Positions 14,441 to 21,178 of a stretch of 26,664 nucleotides of DNA are shown piece by piece. Position numbers and translations under genes: made by a program. This stretch comes from Actinomycetota bacterium (GTDB lineage Bacteria > Actinomycetota > Thermoleophilia > Solirubrobacterales > Solirubrobacteraceae): the NCBI GenBank assembly GCA_005788585.1, contig SYBY01000073.1, positions 1-26,664 of the forward strand, read 5' to 3'. The notes beneath the pieces are model-generated. The model did no database searches and had not been told where the DNA came from. It saw only the letters and a program-made list of their open reading frames with translations. The first letter of the stretch is position 1. Every line of letters begins with the position of its first letter.

Positions 14441-15518
14441 CGGCCAGCACGAGGAAGGCGGCGAAGAGCACGAGGTGCACGCCGCCCTCCTGCACGGTCG
14501 CGCGGCCGGGCAGGACGGTGAGCGCGCCCACGACCGCGGTGATCGCGAGCAGCACCATCTGGGTCGGGCCGAGGCCGAGCACGAGCGGCCCGTCGAGCCA
14601 GATCGATGCGACGGCGATCGCCGGGATCGTCAACCCGATGCTGGCGATCGCCGAGCCGAACGCGAGGTTCATGCTCGTCTGCACCCGGCCGCGCGCGGCG
14701 TTGCGGATGGCGGCGATCGTCTCGGGGAGCAGGACCACCAGCGCGATCGCGACGCCCACCGCGGAGGCGGGCGCGCCGATCGCGCCCACGGCGTCCTCGA
14801 TCGCCGGCGACTCGACCTTGGCGAGCCCGACGACGGCGACCAGCGCGACGACCAGCAGGCCGAGGCTCGTGAGCGCCTCACGATTCGTCGGCGGCGCGGC
14901 GTGCACCTCCGGCGGCGCATCGGCTTCGTCGGGGAGGAAGTAGTCGCGGTGGCGCACCGTCTGGACGAGGACGAACAGCGCGTACAGGGCGATCGAGGCG
15001 ACCGCGGCGAAGGCGAGCTGCCCGGCCGTGAACTCCGGCCCGGACGCGCTCGTCGTGAACGTGGGCAGGACCAGCGTGAGCGTCGCGAGCGTCCCCACCG
15101 TGGCCAGCGCCGACGCCATGCCCTCGGCGTTGAACTCGGCGACGTGCCGCCGGAGCGCGGCGACGAGGATCGACAGGCCGAGGATGCCGTTGCAGGTGAT
15201 CATCGCGGCGGCGAACACGGTGTCGCGCGCGAGCGTGTCGGTCTCCGAGCCTCCCGACACCATGAGCGTCACGATCAGGCCCACCTCGATGATCGTCACC
15301 GAGATCGCCAGGACGAGTGAGCCGAACGGCTCGCCGACGCGGTGGGCGATGACCTCGGCGTGGTGGACGGCGGCGAACACCGCGCCTCCGAGCAGCAGGG
15401 CGATGACGCCGAGCACGATGCCCGGGGGCTTCGCACCCCAGGTGGGGATCAGGGTCAGCAGGGCGACGACCGGGATGGCCGTCGTCCAGGAGGGGATGTG
15501 GCGCACACCGGCGAGCAC
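14430..15518 (-). CDS. ChaA-like Ca2+(Na+/K+)/H+ antiporter
   Basis: A 362-residue member of the CaCA superfamily with about eleven hydrophobic helices. The two inverted alpha-repeats are visible: GEPFGSLVLAISVTIIEV in the first half and MNLAFGSAIASIGLTIP in the second, preceded by LPETIAAIRNAARGRVQTS. The central loop is acidic/polar (about 195-215). ChaA exports Ca2+, Na+ or K+ in exchange for protons at the cytoplasmic membrane. The start is uncertain: GTG at 15518 is favoured because TAGGCT lies seven bases upstream (leaderless geometry) and the protein then starts MLAGVRHIPSW near the first helix; an ATG at 15584 would add 22 charged residues and run through the promoter zone shared with the divergent catalase. 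Confidence 0.88.
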   Translation of the reverse strand: MLAGVRHIPSWTTAIPVVALLTLIPTWGAKPPGIVLGVIALLLGGAVFAAVHHAEVIAHRVGEPFGSLVLAISVTIIEVGLIVTLMVSGGSETDTLARDTVFAAAMITCNGILGLSILVAALRRHVAEFNAEGMASALATVGTLATLTLVLPTFTTSASGPEFTAGQLAFAAVASIALYALFVLVQTVRHRDYFLPDEADAPPEVHAAPPTNREALTSLGLLVVALVAVVGLAKVESPAIEDAVGAIGAPASAVGVAIALVVLLPETIAAIRNAARGRVQTSMNLAFGSAIASIGLTIPAIAVASIWLDGPLVLGLGPTQMVLLAITAVVGALTVLPGRATVQEGGVHLVLFAAFLVLAVSP

Positions 15519-15525
15519 GAGCCCC

Positions 15526-15553
15526 AGCCTAGGGCGGCTCGGATCCGTGTTTA
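15526..15553 (-). promoter_or_regulatory. Leaderless promoter of the antiporter gene
   Basis: On the minus strand TAAACA (15553-15548), 16 bases, TAGGCT (15531-15526), then seven bases to the GTG at 15518. The -35 box coincides with the catalase promoter's GTTT on the other strand, so the two polymerases could not bind together. Confidence 0.45.
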
Positions 15554-15573
15554 CCCGGGTGCGGGCCGGGCAC
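15549..15573 (+). promoter_or_regulatory. SigB/SigF-like promoter of the Mn catalase
   Basis: GTTT (15549-15552), a 15-base spacer, then GGGCAC (15568-15573), one change from GGGTAC. It would give a leader of about 28 bases carrying the GAGGAG ribosome-binding site (15597-15602) before the ATG at 15608. Confidence 0.5.
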
Positions 15574-15607
15574 CGGACCAGCACGTCCCCTGCTCCGAGG
15601 AGTTCGC

Positions 15608-16561
15608 ATGATCCTTCGTATCGATCGCCTGCAGGCCGAGATGCCGCCCCCGTCGACGCCCGATCCCGCCGGCGCCGCCGTCGTCCAGGAACTGCTGGGC
15701 GGCAAGTTCGGCGAGATGTCGACGTTCATGAACTACACGTTCCAGTCGTTCAACTTCCGCGCGCGCCAGGGCGCGCGCCCGTTCTTCGACCTCGTCTCGA
15801 ACATCGCCGCGGAGGAGTTCGGGCACATCGAGCTCGTCTCCACCGCGATCAACACCATGCTCACCGGTGCCGGCGAGGCGGGGAACCTGCCCGACCCCAA
15901 GGACGCGATGAACCCGCAGCACTTCGCCGCGGGCGGCGCCGGCACGCTGGTGCAGGACTCCAACGGCAAGCCGTGGAACGGCGACTACGTCACGTCGACC
16001 GGTGATCTCATCGAGGACCTGACGCACAACTTCTTCCTCGAGACCGGCGCGCGAAACGGCAAGCTCAAGGTCTACGAGATGGTCGACCACCCGGCCGCGC
16101 GGGCGCTGACGGGCTACCTCCTCGTCCGCGGCGGCGTCCACCAGGTCGCCTACGCCCGCGCCATCGAGCTGCTGACCGGCGCGGACCTCATGAAGATGTT
16201 CCCGTCGCCGCGGATCCCGACCGACAAGATCCCGGAGTGCCAGCCGCACATCCAGCGCGGCGAGCACACCAAGCTCTACCGCTTCTCGCCGTCGGACTAC
16301 CACGAGCTCGCCGCGGTCTTCACCGGCCCCCACCCGGAGACCGGCGACCCGCTGCAGGTCGTCGACGAGGCGCCCGAGGGCTTCCCGGCGTTCGACCTGC
16401 CCGCGCAGGAGGGCGTCTTCGCGCCCGGCTACGAGCCCGAGGAGATCGCCGAGATCGCGCGCCGGCTGCGCGAGAAGGCGGGCCTGTCCGACGAGCCCAC
16501 GGGCGAGGTCGCCAACAACGGCAACGGGGTCGTCGGGAAGATCAAGGACGCCGTTTCGTAG
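15608..16561 (+). CDS. Manganese catalase
   Basis: A 317-residue non-heme dimanganese catalase that disproportionates hydrogen peroxide in the cytoplasm. All five metal ligands are recognisable: Glu36 (GGKFGEMST), Glu70 and His73 (AAEEFGHIEL), Glu145 (FFLETGARN) and His178 (GGVHQVAYA); their spacing parallels the Lactobacillus plantarum enzyme (E35, E66, H69, E148, H181). The C-terminal tail from about 245 is family-typical, ending in a glycine/asparagine-rich linker and a basic helix. GAGGAG five bases before the ATG sets the start. An isochorismatase-like gene begins eight bases after the stop. The upstream stress-type promoter fits the peroxide-defence role. Confidence 0.95.
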   Translation: MILRIDRLQAEMPPPSTPDPAGAAVVQELLGGKFGEMSTFMNYTFQSFNFRARQGARPFFDLVSNIAAEEFGHIELVSTAINTMLTGAGEAGNLPDPKDAMNPQHFAAGGAGTLVQDSNGKPWNGDYVTSTGDLIEDLTHNFFLETGARNGKLKVYEMVDHPAARALTGYLLVRGGVHQVAYARAIELLTGADLMKMFPSPRIPTDKIPECQPHIQRGEHTKLYRFSPSDYHELAAVFTGPHPETGDPLQVVDEAPEGFPAFDLPAQEGVFAPGYEPEEIAEIARRLREKAGLSDEPTGEVANNGNGVVGKIKDAVS

Positions 16562-16569
16562 GGCCCGTC

Positions 16570-17124
16570 GTGCCATCCCCCTCAGGCACGGCACTCGTGG
16601 TGGTCGATGTGTTCAACCACTACGAGTTCGAGGGAGGCGAGCAGCTGGCCGAGAGCGCCGCGGCCACGCTCGCCTCCCTGCAGTACCTCGTGGCCGAGGC
16701 GGTGCAGCGGCGCGTCCCCGTGCTCTACGTCAACGATCGTCACGACGACTGGACCGCGGGGCCCGAGGCGATCATCGCCCGCGCGCGGGCGGGCGGGCAT
16801 CCCGAGCTGATCGACGCGTGCGCGCCGCCCACCGGGGCTCCGTTCCTGCCCAAGACGCGGCATTCAGCGTTCTTCGGCACCTCGCTGGACCTGCTGCTCG
16901 GCGAGCACGATGCCACGCGGGTCATCCTCTGCGGGCAGGTGGCCGAGCAGTGCGTGCTCTACAGCGCGCTGGACGCGTACGTGCGCGGCCTCGACCTCAC
17001 CGTCGCTCGCGACGCCGTCGCCCACATCGACGGTGAGCTTGCCGAGGCGGCGCTGACGATGATGGAGCGCAACATGGGCGCCGCCGTCGTGCCCGCCGCC
17101 GACGCCCTGTCCGCGGGCGGCTGA
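16570..17124 (+). CDS. Isochorismatase-fold cysteine hydrolase
   Basis: A 184-residue isochorismatase-like hydrolase with an intact catalytic triad: Asp13 (LVVVDVFN), Lys95 (PKTRHSAFFGT) and Cys128 (GQVAEQCVLYSALDAY). The cis-peptide region before the cysteine (LCGQVAEQC) is typical of nicotinamidase/N-carbamoyl-type hydrolases, but a nicotinamidase metal site is not evident, so the substrate is open. The start is GTG at 16570, eight bases after the catalase stop and without a clear ribosome-binding site; it probably depends on translation of the catalase and shares its stress promoter. Confidence 0.88.
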   Translation: MPSPSGTALVVVDVFNHYEFEGGEQLAESAAATLASLQYLVAEAVQRRVPVLYVNDRHDDWTAGPEAIIARARAGGHPELIDACAPPTGAPFLPKTRHSAFFGTSLDLLLGEHDATRVILCGQVAEQCVLYSALDAYVRGLDLTVARDAVAHIDGELAEAALTMMERNMGAAVVPAADALSAGG

Positions 17125-17129
17125 CCCGC

Positions 17130-17156
17130 GCTTGAACCCGTCGCATGTGCGGGTAC
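17130..17156 (+). promoter_or_regulatory. SigB/SigF-type promoter of the half-SBP/CDF unit
   Basis: GCTTG (17130-17134), 16 bases, then GGGTAC (17151-17156), and nine bases later the GTG at 17166. The -10 box and its distance to the start codon are identical to those at 1498 and 10997, which supports both the promoter and the GTG start. Confidence 0.58.
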
Positions 17157-17165
17157 AGCGCGGAC

Positions 17166-17675
17166 GTGCGCGCACGCGCGGTCATCCTGCTGCTCGCGAT
17201 CGTCCTCTTCGCCGCCGGGTGCCAGTACCCCGACGACGTCGACGGGACGCTGGACCGCGTGCGCGACGGGGGGACGCTGCGGGTCGGCGTGAGCGAGGAG
17301 GAGCCCTACGTCATCCTCGACGCGGCGCGCCCGCGCGGCGTGGAGGTGCGGCTCGTGACGGGCTTCGCGGCGCAGCAGCGCGCGGGCGTGCGCTACGAGC
17401 GCGGCGGCGAGGAGTCGCTCGTGGAGCGCCTGCACGGCGGCGAACTCGACATCGTGATCGGCGGGGTGACCAGCCGCAATCCGGCGAAGAAGCAGGTGGC
17501 ACCGACGCGCCCCTACGCGGAGACGAGCACGGAGATCGGCGGCGAGCAGGTGACCCAGAAGCACGTGATGTTCGTGCGGGCCGGAGAGAACGCGATGCTC
17601 GTCGCGCTCGAGCGGTACCTGCTCAACCGCGAGGAGCAGATCCGGCGCATGCTCGCCGAGGCGGGCGAGCGATGA
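17166..17675 (+). CDS. Single-lobe substrate-binding (SBP family 3-like) lipoprotein
   Basis: A 169-residue lipoprotein. From the GTG at 17166 it reads MRARAVILLLAIVLFAAGC: basic n-region, hydrophobic core and lipobox with Cys19. The mature part has the first lobe of an amino-acid-type solute-binding protein: GGTLRVGVSEEEPY, GVEVRLVTGFAA, and LVERLHGGELDIVIGGVT. It then passes almost at once to the family's C-terminal return segment (HVMFVRAGENAMLVALERYL) and stops. The roughly 90-100 residue second lobe is absent, with no frameshift visible. It therefore cannot clamp ligand in the usual way. An ATG at 17145 would add seven residues, but the promoter geometry favours 17166. Its stop overlaps the CDF-like transporter start (ATGA), so the two are coupled. 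Confidence 0.8.
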   Translation: MRARAVILLLAIVLFAAGCQYPDDVDGTLDRVRDGGTLRVGVSEEEPYVILDAARPRGVEVRLVTGFAAQQRAGVRYERGGEESLVERLHGGELDIVIGGVTSRNPAKKQVAPTRPYAETSTEIGGEQVTQKHVMFVRAGENAMLVALERYLLNREEQIRRMLAEAGER

Positions 17676-18643
17676 CACCCTCACGCCACGCCGAGCTGCC
17701 GCCCGAGAAGGCCGACGCCATGCGCCGCGCCGTCCGGCTGCAGTGGATCTCCCTGGCGTACATGACGTCCGCGGTCATCGTCGTCGGGTTGACGCTCGGG
17801 CAGTCCCAGGCGATGAAGGCGGCATGGGCGGAGGACATCCTCAGCCTTCTGCCCCCGATCGCGTTCCTCGTCGCGGCGCGGCTCCGCCATCGCCCTCCGG
17901 ACGAGCGGCATCCTTGGGGGTGGCACCGGATCACGTCTATCGCGTTCCTGGCCGCAGCGCTCGCGCTCCTCGTCTTCGGGCTCTTCGTGCTCGGCGACTC
18001 GCTCATGAAGCTGGCCACCGCCGAGCGGCCCGCGGTCGGGGTCATGCAGCTCTTCGGCCACGAGATCTGGTCGGGGTGGCTCATGCTCGGCGCCCTGGCG
18101 TACTCCGGCCTGCCGCCTGTGCTGCTGGGTCGCGTCAAGCGCAAGCTGGCAGCCGAGCTGCACGACAAGGTGCTCTACGCCGACGCGGAGATGAACCGGG
18201 CCGACTGGATGACCGCCAGTGCCGCCGCGGTCGGTGTCCTCGGGATCGGGTTCGGTCTCTGGTTCGCCGATGCGGTCGCGGGCGCGCTGATCGCCCTCGA
18301 TGTCACGCGCGACGGCTGGCGCACCGTGCGGGCGGCCGGCAACGAGCTGATGGATGCGCGCCCGACGACGTACGACCTCGCGCGGCCCCACCCGGCCACC
18401 GCGCGCGCCGAGGAGCTGCTGCGTGGCTTGCCGTGGGTCCAGGACGTCGACGTGCGCCTGCGGGAGGAAGGGCACGTGTTCGCCGGTGAGGCACGCGTCG
18501 TGCCGGTCGACGACGCCGACCTCACCGCGCGCGTGAACGACGCGGCCGAGCGGCTGCTGCGCAGCGAATGGAAGCTGCACGACGTCCTGGTCGTCCCGAT
18601 GACCGCGGAGGGGCTGCGGCGTCGCCGCGACGAGCTGGCCTGA
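17672..18643 (+). CDS. Divergent cation diffusion facilitator (CDF-like) transporter
   Basis: A 323-residue membrane protein with the CDF layout: an N-terminal amphipathic segment, about six helices (29-50, 57-75, 92-110, 126-146, 177-195, 198-212), HPWGWHRI before the third helix, and a C-terminal cytoplasmic domain (about 235-323) of the ferredoxin-like CDF type. Canonical CDFs carry an HxxxD or DxxxD metal pair in helices 2 and 5; here the helix-5 site reads MNRADWMTA, with Met where His or Asp is expected, and helix 2 reads AAWAED. The transported ion is therefore unclear and may not be zinc. It overlaps the half-SBP lipoprotein by four bases (ATGA). A hairpin follows, shared with the convergent gene. 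Confidence 0.85.
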   Translation: MTPSRHAELPPEKADAMRRAVRLQWISLAYMTSAVIVVGLTLGQSQAMKAAWAEDILSLLPPIAFLVAARLRHRPPDERHPWGWHRITSIAFLAAALALLVFGLFVLGDSLMKLATAERPAVGVMQLFGHEIWSGWLMLGALAYSGLPPVLLGRVKRKLAAELHDKVLYADAEMNRADWMTASAAAVGVLGIGFGLWFADAVAGALIALDVTRDGWRTVRAAGNELMDARPTTYDLARPHPATARAEELLRGLPWVQDVDVRLREEGHVFAGEARVVPVDDADLTARVNDAAERLLRSEWKLHDVLVVPMTAEGLRRRRDELA

Positions 18644-18658
18644 CGCAGGACGGCGTCA
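18641..18658. terminator. Bidirectional hairpin formed by two stop codons
   Basis: TGACGC (18641-18646) and GCGTCA (18653-18658) pair perfectly with an AGGACG loop. The left TGA is the CDF-like gene's stop and the right TCA is the stop of the convergent membrane-protein gene. It occupies the entire 12-base gap plus both stops, a natural place for a two-way terminator, though it lacks T-runs. Confidence 0.5.
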
Positions 18659-19717
18659 CGGACCGCCAGCGTCGCGCGCGTCACGCGCCGGCTTGCACAC
18701 GTCATACAGCCCGATGATCACGCTCAGCAGGAACGCGAAGAACAGCCCGGCACCGAGCTGGAAATCCGCCGGCCCGGTGAGCACGGCGCTGGCGGCGAAC
18801 ACCAGCAGCAGGTTGACGGCGAGCAGCGCGGCGAAGCGTCGGACCGCCGCCGCGGTGCCCTGCTGACCGCCGCTGCCGATCGCGATCGTCGCGTTCAGGA
18901 CGACGACACACCCGACCCCGACGGCGACCTGCCAGGGGGGCACGTCGATGCTCGGCAGGATCTCGGCGAAGATCACGCAGATCAGCGCCAGCAGCGCGAC
19001 CTTCTCCGCGACTTCGGGCGCGCGCACCGGGCGCGTGTGCGGGTCCACCGCGGGCGGGGGGTCGGCCGCGATGCGCCACGGCCAGTCCGGCGGCCCCATG
19101 CGCGGCCGGGCCACGAACCACCCGACCGCCGCCAGGCCCGCGCCGCCCACCAGGGCGACCGCCCCGACCCACGGGTGGTCGGCGACGGTGTCGGTGAAGT
19201 CGAGCTGCGCGATGTGGATCCACCACTCCTGCGGGAGCTTCACGAAGACCCAGAGCCCGGCGGCGACGAGCAGCCAGAACCGCGGGCCCCAGCGCGCGGG
19301 CTCGCGGCGCAGCCGGATGAGCTCGTAGGCGATGAAGAAGAACTCGAACGTGTTGGGGAAGACGAGCAGGAGCGCCCGCTCGCCCGTGAGCTCGAAGGCC
19401 ACGACGCCGACCAGGCGGTAGAAGAAGAGGAACTGCGCGATGCGGAAGGCCGGGCGGCTCGTCCAGTTGCGCATCGCGGCCAGGTACGCGATCGACTGGT
19501 AGTAGATGTCGAGCGCCTTGTCCCAGCTCTGGTACGGCCCGTCGGCCGACATGTCGACGTCGGTGAAGGACGACAGCAGCCCGTTGTCGATCCCGTCGAG
19601 CGCGAAGGCGACGAGGATCATCAGGGGCCACCGCGGGATGAGCAGTGGGATGAGCAGCCGGGCGCCGACGATGAGGACCACGACGGCGGCGTCGGGCGCG
19701 GACAGGGCAGCGAGCAC
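18656..19717 (-). CDS. Polytopic membrane protein of unknown function
   Basis: A 353-residue integral membrane protein with about nine hydrophobic helices. The most distinctive part is DGIDNGLLSSFTD near residue 35, then QSWDKALDIYYQSIAYLAAM, FRIAQFLFFYRLVGVVAFEL and FPNTFEFFFIAYELIRLRRE; buried Asp, Asn, Arg and Tyr residues in these helices suggest a transporter, enzyme or channel rather than a simple anchor. The loop around 220-245 is proline-rich. I do not recognise the family. The start is GTG at 19717, just before the first helix; the open frame continues upstream only through the aldehyde dehydrogenase region. It is divergent from that gene and convergent with the CDF-like gene. Confidence 0.72.
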   Translation of the reverse strand: MLAALSAPDAAVVVLIVGARLLIPLLIPRWPLMILVAFALDGIDNGLLSSFTDVDMSADGPYQSWDKALDIYYQSIAYLAAMRNWTSRPAFRIAQFLFFYRLVGVVAFELTGERALLLVFPNTFEFFFIAYELIRLRREPARWGPRFWLLVAAGLWVFVKLPQEWWIHIAQLDFTDTVADHPWVGAVALVGGAGLAAVGWFVARPRMGPPDWPWRIAADPPPAVDPHTRPVRAPEVAEKVALLALICVIFAEILPSIDVPPWQVAVGVGCVVVLNATIAIGSGGQQGTAAAVRRFAALLAVNLLLVFAASAVLTGPADFQLGAGLFFAFLLSVIIGLYDVCKPARDARDAGGP

Positions 19718-19807
19718 GGCGACAGTGTCCCGGTTCGGTCTACTGCGGGTCGTCGTGTCGCCGGTGCGCAAGAATCGGCGCACCCACCAACCACTGGACC
19801 GAGGCAC

Positions 19808-21178
19808 ATGGCTGACTACGCGGTAGTGGACCCGGCGACGGGCGAGACGCTCACCACCTTCCCGACGATCACCGACGACGAGTTGGCGGGGGCGATCGGC
19901 CGCGCGCACGCCGCGCATCCGGGCTGGGCACGGGAGACGCCCCTGGCCGACCGGGCCGCTGCGATCCGGCGCGTCGGCGAGCTGCATGTCGAGCGGCGCG
20001 AGGACCTCGCGAAGATCATCGTCCGGGAGATGGGCAAGCCGATCGAGCAGGCCCTGGGCGAGGTCGACTTCGCCGGCGCCATCTACGAGTACTACGCCGA
20101 CAACGCCGAACGCTTCCTCGCAGACGAGCCGATCGACCTCCTCGAGGGGGAGGGCTCGGCGATCATCCGCCGGACGTCCATGGGCCTCCTGCTGGGGATC
20201 ATGCCGTGGAACTTCCCGTACTACCAGGTGGCCCGGTTCGCGGGTCCGAACCTGATCATCGGCAACACCATCCTGCTCAAGCACGCCCCGCAGTGCCCGG
20301 AGTCGGCCGCGGCGATGGAGGCGATGTTCCACGAGGCGGGCGTGCCCACCGACGCGTACATCAACATCTACGCGACGAACGACCAGGTGGCCACGGTGAT
20401 CGCCGACCCCCGCGTGCAGGGCGTGTCGCTGACGGGGTCCGGCCGCGCGGGCGCCGCCGTCGCGGAGATCGCCGGCCGGCACCTGAAGAAGGTCGTGCTG
20501 GAGCTCGGCGGCTCGGACCCGTTCATCGTGCTGGGCGCAAGCGATCTCGACGCGGTCGTGCAGGCGGCCGTGGACGCGCGCCTGGACAACACCGGTCAGT
20601 CCTGCAACGCCGCGAAGCGGTTCGTCGTCATCGACGAGCTCTACGACGACTTCGTGGCGAAGTTCACGGCCGCGCTGACGGCGGTCGAGCCGTCCGATCC
20701 GACGAAGGACGACGCGGCGATCGGGCCGCTCTCGTCAGCGACGGCGGCCGACCGGCTCGACGCGCAGGTCAAGGCCGCGCTCGATCACGGCGCGACGCTG
20801 CTGGCCGGGGGAGGGCGCAACGGCACGTTCTTCAACACCGCCGTGCTGGGCGACATCGCCGAGGACAACCCCGCGTACGGCGAGGAGTTCTTCGGCCCGG
20901 TCGCCCAGGTCTACAGGGTGTCCTCGGAGGACGAGGCGATCGCCGTCGCCAACGACACCCCGTACGGCCTCGGCTCCTACGTGTTCACGGACGACCCCGA
21001 GCAGGCCCAGCGCGTGGCCGACCGCATCGACGCCGGGATGGTCTACGTGAACATCGTGGGCGCCGACGGGGTGGAACTGCCGTTCGGCGGGGTCAAGGCG
21101 TCGGGCTTCGGGCGCGAACTCGGCCGCTACGGGGCGGACGAGTTCGTCAACAAGAAGCTGATCCGGGTGGGCGCCTAG
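19808..21178 (+). CDS. NAD(P)-dependent aldehyde dehydrogenase, GabD1-like
   Basis: A 456-residue aldehyde dehydrogenase. Catalytic Cys266 is in NTGQSCNAAKRF, general base Glu232 in LELGGSDPF, and Asn135 in MPWNFPYYQ. Length and the blocks YYADNAERFLADEP, LLKHAPQCPESA and ELPFGGVKASGFGRELGRYG resemble mycobacterial GabD1-type succinate-semialdehyde dehydrogenases; the substrate range of this group is broad, so succinate semialdehyde is only the leading guess. The ATG at 19808 is preceded by GAGG at a short spacing (19800-19803). Its TAG stop lies in a CTAG shared with the convergent acyl-CoA dehydrogenase. Confidence 0.92.
   Translation: MADYAVVDPATGETLTTFPTITDDELAGAIGRAHAAHPGWARETPLADRAAAIRRVGELHVERREDLAKIIVREMGKPIEQALGEVDFAGAIYEYYADNAERFLADEPIDLLEGEGSAIIRRTSMGLLLGIMPWNFPYYQVARFAGPNLIIGNTILLKHAPQCPESAAAMEAMFHEAGVPTDAYINIYATNDQVATVIADPRVQGVSLTGSGRAGAAVAEIAGRHLKKVVLELGGSDPFIVLGASDLDAVVQAAVDARLDNTGQSCNAAKRFVVIDELYDDFVAKFTAALTAVEPSDPTKDDAAIGPLSSATAADRLDAQVKAALDHGATLLAGGGRNGTFFNTAVLGDIAEDNPAYGEEFFGPVAQVYRVSSEDEAIAVANDTPYGLGSYVFTDDPEQAQRVADRIDAGMVYVNIVGADGVELPFGGVKASGFGRELGRYGADEFVNKKLIRVGA

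Noticed and set aside
17166..17675. The short binding-protein gene as a frameshifted pseudogene
   Set aside because: The frame has a signal, lipobox, lobe 1 and C-terminal return segment ending in a coupled ATGA; no second-lobe fragment is found in other frames nearby.
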